Source: an uncultured Butyrivibrio sp. (GTDB lineage: Bacteria > Bacillota > Clostridia > Lachnospirales > Lachnospiraceae). From it: a DNA stretch of 5,356 bases. Location of the stretch: assembly GCA_947169985.1 (NCBI GenBank), contig CAMVRW010000181.1, positions 1-5,356 of the forward strand. Reading direction: 5' to 3'. The position numbers were made by a program, and so were the translations under genes. The notes below the pieces were generated by a model. That model saw only the letters and a program-made list of their open reading frames with translations, had not been told where the DNA came from and searched no databases. Shown here piece after piece: positions 1 to 5,299 of this stretch; positions within the stretch are counted from its first letter, which is position 1; each line of letters starts with the position of its first letter.

Positions 1-19
1 GTAATAACACCTTCGCCAT
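1..19 (-). CDS. 5' end of an unidentified gene, cut by the window edge
   Basis: Only the first six codons are present, reading MAKVLL from an ATG at 19-17. The start is supported by an AGGAG ribosome binding site at 26-30, six bases upstream, and by its place 38 nt after the SRAP gene stop on the same strand. Six residues are too few to name a product. The hydrophobic run after MAK is compatible with the first beta strand of a Rossmann-like protein, but that is only a guess. Confidence 0.55.
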
Positions 20-57
20 AAAAATCTCCTCTCTGCCTCATCCGGCAATCACCTTTT

Positions 58-642
58 TCAGAACAGGCTTAGCTGTTCGTAATCACTACTCCTATCAAGC
101 TCCGGCATTGGTTCACGAAGCATTTCCATTGCAGCTGTGGAATCCTTCAAATAATCCCTGACATTTACCCTATCGATCATGATGGGCATCCTATCGTGGA
201 CCGGCTTCATTGATGCATTCGCCGCAGTTGTCAGTATCACAAAAGAGTCTCTGTTCTCACTCAGATCATAGAATCCAGCGAGATAAATAGGCTTTTCATC
301 AGCTCTTTTAAACATGAACTTCGTCTTGTCACGATCCCATTCGTAAAAACCCGCAGCCGGCAGAATACATCGTCTATTCCGGATACTATCGGAAAACATT
401 GATTTTTCTACCACTGATTCAGCCCTGGCATTTATGATGAGCTTTTTATCCCTAGATACTATGCCCCAGAACAGTTCTGACAGTGCAATATTTTCGTCCG
501 TGCGCTTATCCCAGATAATCCCCGGAGTCACCATCCCAGGAGTGATATCCCCTGCACGAGTAGCAAGTGCTCCCCTGGTAAGATGAAGGTCATCCTCTAC
601 TTCATATGCAGTTTTGTCGCTGTAATAATATCTCCCGCACAT
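58..642 (-). CDS. SRAP domain protein (SOS response-associated peptidase, YedK/HMCES family)
   Basis: Proteins of this family bind abasic sites in single-stranded DNA and form a thiazolidine crosslink through the N-terminal cysteine, shielding the lesion. All the hallmarks are visible, numbering from the ATG at 642: MCGR with Cys2 exposed after Met removal, NAR at 71-73, FYEW with Glu101, and HDRMP with His149. These match the Cys2, Asn, Glu and His active-site set known from E. coli YedK. At 194 residues it is slightly shorter than YedK (about 220) but appears complete. A TTG lies one codon earlier at 645, but it would put an extra residue before Met-Cys, so ATG 642 is preferred because Cys must become residue 1. 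The ATG shares its A with the TGA of thpR upstream, suggesting translational coupling. The upstream Shine-Dalgarno is weak (TGAGAG), which fits coupling. Confidence 0.95.
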   Translation of the reverse strand: MCGRYYYSDKTAYEVEDDLHLTRGALATRAGDITPGMVTPGIIWDKRTDENIALSELFWGIVSRDKKLIINARAESVVEKSMFSDSIRNRRCILPAAGFYEWDRDKTKFMFKRADEKPIYLAGFYDLSENRDSFVILTTAANASMKPVHDRMPIMIDRVNVRDYLKDSTAAMEMLREPMPELDRSSDYEQLSLF

Positions 643-1154
643 CAAAATGCTCTCACATATCCGATCTCTGTATAAACCATGCCATGTTTTCCCTGCTCGG
701 ATTTCATCAGGGATATCCCATTTACTCGCATTTTTTCAGAGGTGTTCTCATCAGAAAACATCGGGACATCCTTAGCTCCGCTGGCTCTTCTGACAAGAGT
801 TATATGGGACATAAATTTCTTTTTATCAAAATCGATGTCATTGTCTGAAAGAGCGCGTCTAAGCCGCTTCACGTAATCATTAAGGCCTGGATTGTCTTCC
901 ACGTTGGCAAATACCATGTCCTTGAAACGCCTCATTCCTGATACCTTTATGGTAAAAGACCTAAGGGGCACATCACGCATTATTTCCTCGATCTTTTCAG
1001 GCTCGTCGCTCTCGCCTATGAACACCAGGGTCATGTGAAGATTCTCTTCGCGGGTAAAATTTCCGTTAACTCCGAATCTCATAAGGTCATCCTGCATCTC
1101 AATAAGAGCATCTGTCATATTCTCATCAAAGTTAATCGCTATAAACAGGCGCAT
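642..1154 (-). CDS. thpR: RNA 2',3'-cyclic phosphodiesterase (2H family, ThpR/LigT)
   Basis: This 170-residue protein opens with MRLFIAI and carries the two HxTx motifs that define the 2H phosphoesterase superfamily: HMTL at 40-43 and HITL at 117-120. The motifs sit in the two lobes, about 77 residues apart, as in bacterial LigT/ThpR proteins. Family members hydrolyse RNA 2',3'-cyclic phosphate ends to 2'-phosphate, and some ligate tRNA halves in vitro; the physiological role is not settled. Length is normal for the family. The start is firm: an AAGGAGG ribosome binding site at 1161-1167 lies six bases before the ATG. Its stop overlaps the SRAP start by one base, so the two are probably co-translated. 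The gap to the upstream yczE-like gene is 27 nt and shows no terminator with a U-tract. Confidence 0.93.
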   Translation of the reverse strand: MRLFIAINFDENMTDALIEMQDDLMRFGVNGNFTREENLHMTLVFIGESDEPEKIEEIMRDVPLRSFTIKVSGMRRFKDMVFANVEDNPGLNDYVKRLRRALSDNDIDFDKKKFMSHITLVRRASGAKDVPMFSDENTSEKMRVNGISLMKSEQGKHGMVYTEIGYVRAF

Positions 1155-1160
1155 GATGAA

Positions 1161-1167
1161 CCTCCTT
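1161..1167 (-). promoter_or_regulatory. Shine-Dalgarno of thpR
   Basis: AAGGAGG on the minus strand, six bases before the thpR ATG. It is the strongest ribosome binding site in the left half of the window. It would serve the thpR-SRAP pair if SRAP is translated by coupling. Confidence 0.8.
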
Positions 1168-1181
1168 ATCCGCCACTGCCG

Positions 1182-1874
1182 TCAAGCGGCTTTCCTATTC
1201 ACAAAGACCTTCAATGAATCTGCCAAATGCTGGTGATGAACATGTGTCGCATCAAACTTCACAGATGAAAAAGCCATCTGCATTATCGGGCCTGTTGCAA
1301 AGGCGCAGATCAGAGTGCCGATACCTACCGGTCCCCCAAGGAGCCATCCGATAAAGGTTGCAAGGCTTAGAAGCGCAATGCTCACTGCTCCTATCGGGAT
1401 CTTATTCGCCCTCTTGGCAAGCGCTACAAGCAGCGTGTCTCTGGGTCCACATCCAAGAGAAGCACTCATATAGGTATACCGGGTGTATGCCATGATCACC
1501 AGCCCGATGAGCATGACTACAACGCCCTTTGGTACCGAATCGCATTGGGGAACAACGTTTATCTTGTTAAAAAAGTCTACGGCTTTTCCCACTACAAAGG
1601 CATCAATAAACATTGCTATTCCAATCGGCTCTTTTAAAGCAATATCCACACCCAGGATTGCATATGAAATAGCAACCGAAGCTGTTCCATAAAGGATTCC
1701 CAGCGTTTTTGACAGGCCAAGATTTAATACATCCCATGGTCCTGCTCCGATATTAGCCTGTATTGTCAGATATACTCCAAATCCGTTTACGAACAAGCTG
1801 ACAGCAGCCAATAACATGTTTGTGACTATCGCCCTGGTTGTCCGGTTTTCTTTTAATCTACTATTATTCAACAT
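1182..1874 (-). CDS. YczE/YyaS/YitT-type integral membrane protein
   Basis: A hydrophobic protein of about 230 residues with roughly five to six membrane segments, near residues 14-36, 55-75, 78-97, 110-129, 158-178 and 180-200. Two similar motifs mark the YczE group: GAGPWDVLNLGLS (about residues 43-55) and GCGPRDTLLVALA (about 137-149), one in each half, suggesting an internally duplicated fold. The biochemical function of this group is not established. The C-terminal tail has a histidine cluster, HVHHQH at 211-216. I chose ATG 1874, which leaves a 19-nt gap after the lipoprotein stop and has GGAAG twelve bases upstream. The open frame extends to a GTG at 1901 (nine more residues) that would overlap the lipoprotein gene by 8 nt but has no visible ribosome binding site. 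Either start leaves the membrane core unchanged. Confidence 0.85.
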   Translation of the reverse strand: MLNNSRLKENRTTRAIVTNMLLAAVSLFVNGFGVYLTIQANIGAGPWDVLNLGLSKTLGILYGTASVAISYAILGVDIALKEPIGIAMFIDAFVVGKAVDFFNKINVVPQCDSVPKGVVVMLIGLVIMAYTRYTYMSASLGCGPRDTLLVALAKRANKIPIGAVSIALLSLATFIGWLLGGPVGIGTLICAFATGPIMQMAFSSVKFDATHVHHQHLADSLKVFVNRKAA

Positions 1875-1893
1875 TTCTATAACACACTTCCAA

Positions 1894-2454
1894 TTATGCA
1901 CAAATCTGTGCTACTAAAACTTTCGCCCCCTCAACTTGAATATCGAGAAGCAAACCAGTATCCGCACAGTCTTTCAGATATTGAGCGAAATCCTCTTTTG
2001 ACACATCTTCAGGACCGCCCTCGCCGCCAACCATCTGAAATACTGTTTGATCAGTAATGATGAATGACGCTTCATCTATATCATTCGTTGCTACGGGATC
2101 CTGAGCTTTGTCATTTCTGAAATTGGTAACACCCTTTACAGTAAGACTATCATCTTCAATGTATGCCTCGTAGATGATTGCCTGAAGGACACCATATTCG
2201 TCCGGTTCTCCTGCACTTTCCTTATCTGAAGCTCTTAAATATCCACTCACCCAATATGAGCCTTCATCATTTAAGGCTTCCGTAAAATGCGTTTCTGTGG
2301 TATCAGTTTCAGGTAAAGATTCTGATTCCGTGACAGTTTCAATGGGTTCCAAAGAAAGACCTGTTACTGCTCCAGCTTCTGGGTTTTCTGCCTTTCCACA
2401 CCCTAACAGTGTGACACAAATAGATGCTGCTACTAAGAATGATATTTTTTTCAT
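1894..2454 (-). CDS. Putative secreted lipoprotein, function unknown
   Basis: The first 19 residues form a lipoprotein signal: MKK, a hydrophobic stretch, then lipobox LLGC with Cys19 as the predicted lipidation site. The product is therefore expected to be anchored on the outer face of the cytoplasmic membrane. A Glu/Thr/Ser-rich linker follows to about residue 60 (including TVTESESLPETDTTETH), and then a globular part of about 125 residues, acidic, rich in alternating hydrophobic residues and opening with YWVSGYLRASD. I do not recognise a named domain. The ribosome binding site AGGAGG at 2460-2465 is five bases before the ATG and lies just after the stop of the small CxxC gene 11 nt upstream. 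The membrane protein gene follows 19 nt downstream, so the two may share the membrane, but no functional link is shown. Confidence 0.85.
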   Translation of the reverse strand: MKKISFLVAASICVTLLGCGKAENPEAGAVTGLSLEPIETVTESESLPETDTTETHFTEALNDEGSYWVSGYLRASDKESAGEPDEYGVLQAIIYEAYIEDDSLTVKGVTNFRNDKAQDPVATNDIDEASFIITDQTVFQMVGGEGGPEDVSKEDFAQYLKDCADTGLLLDIQVEGAKVLVAQICA

Positions 2455-2459
2455 TTTTT

Positions 2460-2465
2460 CCTCCT
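2460..2465 (-). promoter_or_regulatory. Shine-Dalgarno of the lipoprotein gene
   Basis: A perfect AGGAGG five bases before the ATG at 2454, immediately after the TAG stop of the preceding gene. It fixes the lipoprotein start, which is also the only one giving a proper signal peptide. Confidence 0.8.
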
Positions 2466-2699
2466 CTACATCTTATATCCACACTCAGCCTTCTGGGGGC
2501 CATCAACACCAGATTCGTAATGGGCTCTAAACTCCATGTTGATTTCACGGATTTCCTTAAGCCCATCGATATACGGCTGATACATCTCAATCAGGCCAGA
2601 ACTGCATCCATCGCAGCTGCCATTGATATTGCCGATTGACTCAGCAACTATGCGTTCTCTCTCTTCTCTAGTTGTGTCTTTTATCAGAATTGAACTCAT
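2466..2699 (-). CDS. Small conserved-looking CxxC protein, function unknown
   Basis: A 77-residue soluble protein beginning MSSILIKDTTREERERIV. A helical, charged N-terminal segment is followed by CDGC at residues 29-32, then SSGLIEMYQPYIDG, a charged helix (LKEIREINMEFRAHY), and a C-terminal tail with Cys73. I recognise the opening as that of a recurring short protein in clostridial genomes with no established function; names transferred to such proteins should be treated with care. The CxxC could bind metal or be redox-active, but with only one pair plus a distant cysteine a full zinc site is not evident. The start is supported by AGGTGAT at 2705-2711, five bases upstream, which matches the 16S tail complement. 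It is 46 nt after the AlkZ-related gene and 11 nt before the lipoprotein gene. Confidence 0.8.
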   Translation of the reverse strand: MSSILIKDTTREERERIVAESIGNINGSCDGCSSGLIEMYQPYIDGLKEIREINMEFRAHYESGVDGPQKAECGYKM

Positions 2700-2745
2700 T
2701 CATCATCACCTCTTTTTATTCTGCCTGCTGGCAAATCCTGCTCTG

Positions 2746-3483
2746 CTATCGGGACCGGTGCCCATAAAGCAGCCTCTTTATCTGAGAATCTGTGGCCACC
2801 GGATAAAGCTCTTTTACATGATTCGCTATAGCTATCCCTGATTCTTCAGGCTTTTCGCTGTATCTGGAAGTGACATATTCATAGCCCCAGATTGCTTCAG
2901 GTTTTGAATAAACGGCTATCGGCCATCCGTAGAACTCGCCTTTTTTATTCTTCCTCTGCCTGAAATCCCGGACGCACAGATACGTCTTCATTTGAAGATC
3001 CGTAATGGTCCCCTCAAATCCCTTTTCGCCGCCTTTTCCAAACCCGGCTCTTGCCTTGATCTCATTGGAATATAATTCATTCTCCGACTCGAAAAGATCC
3101 ATTATCTTTTTCTGCCGTCTTGAAGCTTTCTCGTCATCCCAGAGCGCATCAAAATCATAACCATCACGGCGGAAATTGGCCACATAGGGAAGCCACTCCT
3201 TTGAAATAAAACCAGCCTTCTTTTCAAAGAACTTGCCGTAGGCAACCTCACCGCTCCGGGCTATGATCTCACGCCATTCCCATGGATCCACTTCAGGATC
3301 GCCGCACCACCAATACTCCGGTACTGTCCGCTCCTCAAGAGAAAATCCAGGAATGTCATTCTTGAATAATGGTAAAAAACCTATCTCGTTTATGTACTCT
3401 ATTGCTTCCTGTACAGTATGGATGCATTCAGGATCGTTCCACTCCACACCATACATTATCCATGTCCCGTTCTCGTTTCCCAT
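2746..3483 (-). CDS. AlkZ-related winged-helix protein (HTH_42-like)
   Basis: A 245-residue soluble protein, unusually rich in Trp. The N-terminal part has FLPLFKNDIPGFS and PEYWWCGDPEVDPWEWRE (residues 55-72), then GEVAYGKFFEKKAGFIS and WLPYVANFRRDGYDFD. The middle, about 121-185, looks like a winged helix: SRRQKKIMDLF, then LYSNEIKARAGFGKGG, TITDLQMKTYL and a basic wing DFRQRKNKKGEFYGW. This resembles the AlkZ/YcaQ superfamily, whose studied members are glycosylases removing alkylated or crosslinked bases. However, it is much shorter than classical AlkZ/YcaQ (about 360-400 residues) and I see no QxQ or QxD catalytic motif, so glycosylase activity is not supported. It lies 19 nt downstream of nfo, whose product would process abasic sites. 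The start at 3483 has only a distant GAGG (3495-3498); an in-frame stop lies just upstream. Confidence 0.62.
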   Translation of the reverse strand: MGNENGTWIMYGVEWNDPECIHTVQEAIEYINEIGFLPLFKNDIPGFSLEERTVPEYWWCGDPEVDPWEWREIIARSGEVAYGKFFEKKAGFISKEWLPYVANFRRDGYDFDALWDDEKASRRQKKIMDLFESENELYSNEIKARAGFGKGGEKGFEGTITDLQMKTYLCVRDFRQRKNKKGEFYGWPIAVYSKPEAIWGYEYVTSRYSEKPEESGIAIANHVKELYPVATDSQIKRLLYGHRSR

Positions 3484-3502
3484 ATATCAGATTGCCTCAT
3501 TT

Positions 3503-4333
3503 TTATTCAAACCAGTTCTTTACAGTTGCAATCTCCTGAATATATCCCTCGTCATCATTTGGTGTCTCCAGGATAAATGGCAGGCCTTCAAAATCCGGGT
3601 GCTTTGCGAATTTCTTCATAGCCTCCATGCCAATAAAACCCTGCCCAAGTTTCTCATGACGATCTTTTGCTGCTCCACACACATTCTTGCTGTCATTAAA
3701 ATGAACAGCCTTAAGCTTATCCAGGCCAATAACCTTGTCAAAGTGATCAAGCACGCCATCAAGATCATTCACGATATCGTAGCCTGCATCCCAGGTATGG
3801 CAAGTATCGAAGCATACTCCAATCTTATCCTTCAGGTCCACATGGTCTATGATCGCCTTAAGTTCCTCAAAGCTTCTTCCTACCTCAGAACCTTTCCCAG
3901 CCATAGTCTCAAGTAAAACTGTCGTCTGCATCTCAGGCCAAAGAGCCTTATTAAGCCCATCAGTTATCTGCTTTATCCCGACATCTGCTCCCTGTCCTGT
4001 GTGAGATCCAGGATGGAAGTTGTAATACTGTCCAGGCAATGCTTCCATCTTCTCCAGGTCCTTTTTTAGCATGTCGAGTCCGTTTGCCCTTGTCTCAGGA
4101 TTGGCTGAGCACAGATTCATTGTGTAGCTTGCATGCGCCACGAGCTTACCAAATTTCTTTTCCTCAAGTACCTGCTGAAGTGCCTGAACATCTTCCGGTG
4201 TCACATCCTTTGATTTGCCTCCACGAGGGTTTCTTGTAAACCACGCAAATGTACTGCCACCAAACTCCACCATCTGATGCCCCATGGCCTCATATCCATT
4301 TGTAACCGATAAATGACATCCAATGTAAATCAA
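3503..4333 (-). CDS. nfo: Deoxyribonuclease IV (endonuclease IV, AP endonuclease)
   Basis: A zinc-dependent TIM-barrel enzyme that cleaves DNA 5' to abasic sites and trims blocked 3' ends in base excision repair. All nine metal ligands of the family can be placed: His67, His107, Glu142, Asp176, His179, His211, Asp224, His226 and Glu256, in the contexts VAHASY, YYNFHPGSH, LLETMAG, CFDTCHTWDAGYD, VHFNDSK, KDRHEKLGQG and ILETP. Length (276) is normal and the protein is complete. It begins at a TTG codon (4333): the next Met is residue 17 and would remove the conserved IGCHLS strand, and a Shine-Dalgarno-like AAAGGGA sits at 4341-4347. It follows the macrodomain gene by 32 nt and precedes the AlkZ-related gene by 19 nt, so the three are probably co-transcribed. 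Confidence 0.97.
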   Translation of the reverse strand: MIYIGCHLSVTNGYEAMGHQMVEFGGSTFAWFTRNPRGGKSKDVTPEDVQALQQVLEEKKFGKLVAHASYTMNLCSANPETRANGLDMLKKDLEKMEALPGQYYNFHPGSHTGQGADVGIKQITDGLNKALWPEMQTTVLLETMAGKGSEVGRSFEELKAIIDHVDLKDKIGVCFDTCHTWDAGYDIVNDLDGVLDHFDKVIGLDKLKAVHFNDSKNVCGAAKDRHEKLGQGFIGMEAMKKFAKHPDFEGLPFILETPNDDEGYIQEIATVKNWFE

Positions 4334-4340
4334 TCTCTAA

Positions 4341-4347
4341 TCCCTTT
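4341..4347 (-). promoter_or_regulatory. Shine-Dalgarno supporting the TTG start of nfo
   Basis: AAAGGGA on the minus strand, with 7-8 bases between it and the TTG at 4333. It is weaker than AGGAGG but well placed, and no better-placed start exists, so it decides the nfo start. Confidence 0.65.
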
Positions 4348-4365
4348 CACTGCTGAAGCTTGCTC

Positions 4366-4905
4366 TCAAGCCTGTTCCCGCATTTCAAACTCAGCTTTGG
4401 CCTTTTGCATCTCATTCTGCCCGAAAGCACATAGCTTTACGTCAATCTCATAATCAGGATAATCCTGAACAAACTTCTTATAGGCCCTAAAACACTGCTT
4501 AGTTGATTCAGCCACAGGATTGTCCAAATTACCACCGAATATACCTGAGCTTATCAACGGAAAAGAAATACTGTGGTATCCATTCTCCTTCAGAACAACG
4601 AGCGAGTTGTAATATGCATCAAAAAGCTCTTCGAAGGCAGTTGGCGTGACAGCAAAGTTTGGACCTACTGCGTGAATTATAGCTTTTGCATTTGTAAGTT
4701 TAAAAGCCGGTGTGATTACTGCATCTCCGTCATTTAGCGGTGTTTTATACTTGTTACATGCTTCAGTAAGTTCCTGCATTCCTGCCTTACTAAAAATCGC
4801 TCCGCATATTCCACCCCCAGCCCAAAGCCTGTTGTTGGCTGCATTTACAACAGCATCAGCTTTTTGATCCGCACATGAACCATGTATAAGCTCTATCTTA
4901 CTCAT
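4366..4905 (-). CDS. Macrodomain protein with non-canonical ADP-ribose pocket
   Basis: A single macrodomain filling 179 residues. Visible landmarks: ADAVVNAANNRL (residues 16-27), the glycine loop AGGGICGAI (29-37), HAVGPNF (78-84), and the phosphate loop SFPLISSGIFGG (114-125). The fold binds ADP-ribose and related nucleotides; YmdB/MacroD members remove O-acetyl-ADP-ribose or protein-linked ADP-ribose. Two expected acids are absent: where YmdB-type proteins have GGGVDGAIH the Asp is Cys34 here, and where Af1521-type proteins have GDIT the adenine-contacting Asp is Ser10 (GSCAD). Hydrolase activity and substrate are therefore uncertain. The start is firm, with AGGAGG at 4913-4918 seven bases before the ATG. 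The ATG overlaps the stop of a 31-codon ORF (ATGA), and nfo follows 32 nt downstream. C-terminal residues after about 160 form a charged helix. Confidence 0.93.
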   Translation of the reverse strand: MSKIELIHGSCADQKADAVVNAANNRLWAGGGICGAIFSKAGMQELTEACNKYKTPLNDGDAVITPAFKLTNAKAIIHAVGPNFAVTPTAFEELFDAYYNSLVVLKENGYHSISFPLISSGIFGGNLDNPVAESTKQCFRAYKKFVQDYPDYEIDVKLCAFGQNEMQKAKAEFEMREQA

Positions 4906-4997
4906 CTTTCTTCCTCCTCATCCATCGTCTCAATCAAAAAACTCACCGGCCTGAATCCATCGTTACAGGAAATCATTGCAGACTTAGGATTCTTCAT
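4902..4997 (-). CDS. Candidate small ORF (31 codons) translationally coupled to the macrodomain gene
   Basis: An open frame from ATG 4997 to TGA 4904-4902 encodes 31 residues starting MKNPKSAMISCNDGFRPVS and ending in an acidic tail, METMDEEEER-like (ETMDEEEER). It has a plausible ribosome binding site, GGAG at 5006-5009, eight bases upstream, and an in-frame stop two codons before the ATG. Its TGA overlaps the macrodomain ATG in a classic ATGA arrangement. It fills most of the 109-nt gap between the Dabb and macrodomain genes, which is otherwise the largest gap in a tightly packed strand. The acidic tail is read from the same bases as the macrodomain's Shine-Dalgarno, so part of it may be a by-product. 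I do not recognise the sequence. It could be a true small protein, a leader peptide that sets macrodomain translation, or a gene remnant. Confidence 0.5.
   Translation of the reverse strand: MKNPKSAMISCNDGFRPVSFLIETMDEEEER
4913..4918 (-). promoter_or_regulatory. Shine-Dalgarno of the macrodomain gene
   Basis: AGGAGG seven bases before the ATG at 4905, lying inside the last codons of the 31-codon ORF. Ribosomes finishing that ORF would cross this site, which fits coupled or competing translation. Confidence 0.8.
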
Positions 4998-5014
4998 ATC
5001 TCACTCTCCGGCGG

Positions 5015-5296
5015 TCAATCGCAGTCAAATATCGCCTTGCTCTCAAGTCTGGCTCCGTAAGTATCCTTCCACTTCTTATGTACTTCAGAAGCATCGAAGT
5101 TATTAAGTCCTTCCTCAGACAGATTCATCTCTATCATGATACTGTATCTGTTCTCTCTGGTGCTGTTGGACTTATGTATCACGAATGACTCCACACCTGG
5201 GATTTCCAGCGTAGCGCTAAACAACTCCTTGATCTCTGGGAATAATTTCTCCGTATCGCACCTATCTTTAAACTTAGCAATTATGTAATGCTTCAT
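5015..5296 (-). CDS. Dabb domain (stress-responsive A/B barrel) protein
   Basis: A 93-residue protein consistent with one ferredoxin-like alpha/beta barrel of the Dabb family: N-terminal strand MKHYIIAKFKD, helix with EKLFPEIKELFSATLEIPGV, strand FVIHKSNSTRENRYSIMIEM, then helix segments with a Dabb-like Glu/Asn-rich start and a closing strand SKAIFD. Dabb proteins usually form dimers; known members include stress-induced plant proteins and some cyclases, but most bacterial single-domain members have no assigned reaction, and no catalytic residue can be chosen here. Length matches the family (about 95-100). The start has AGGAG at 5306-5310, nine bases upstream. It begins 3 nt after the stop of the gene at the right edge and ends 17 nt before the 31-codon ORF, so it belongs to the same run of genes. 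Confidence 0.8.
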   Translation of the reverse strand: MKHYIIAKFKDRCDTEKLFPEIKELFSATLEIPGVESFVIHKSNSTRENRYSIMIEMNLSEEGLNNFDASEVHKKWKDTYGARLESKAIFDCD

Positions 5297-5299
5297 TAG

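Noticed and set aside
1894..1901. Eight-base overlap of the lipoprotein gene and a GTG start for the YczE-type gene
   Set aside because: No Shine-Dalgarno precedes the GTG, and the ATG at 1874 gives a complete membrane protein with a weak site upstream. I kept the ATG but cannot exclude the GTG.
2339..2590. An 83-codon minus-strand frame across the lipoprotein and CxxC gene junction
   Set aside because: It overlaps two better genes in a different frame, each with its own Shine-Dalgarno, and its product has no recognisable features.
2712..2745. Short TGCC/GGCA palindrome and CTGC repeats in the 46-nt gap between the AlkZ-related and CxxC genes
   Set aside because: Only four base pairs, and the A-rich stretch after it belongs to the next gene's leader. 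I see neither a terminator nor a promoter there.
3263..3916. A 217-codon open frame on the plus strand
   Set aside because: It lies antisense across the 5' half of the AlkZ-related gene and the 3' half of nfo, both well supported. It has no family motif and no good ribosome binding site that I could see, so it is a shadow of coding sequence.
4358..4371. Five-base-pair inverted repeat with four-base loop (GCTTG/CAAGC) at the macrodomain stop
   Set aside because: The stem is short and no run of T follows on the minus strand, so it is not a credible intrinsic terminator.
4676..4682. TATAAT-like hexamer on the minus strand inside the macrodomain gene
   Set aside because: No -35-like hexamer lies at about 17 bases upstream; a single AT-rich hexamer in coding sequence is expected by chance.
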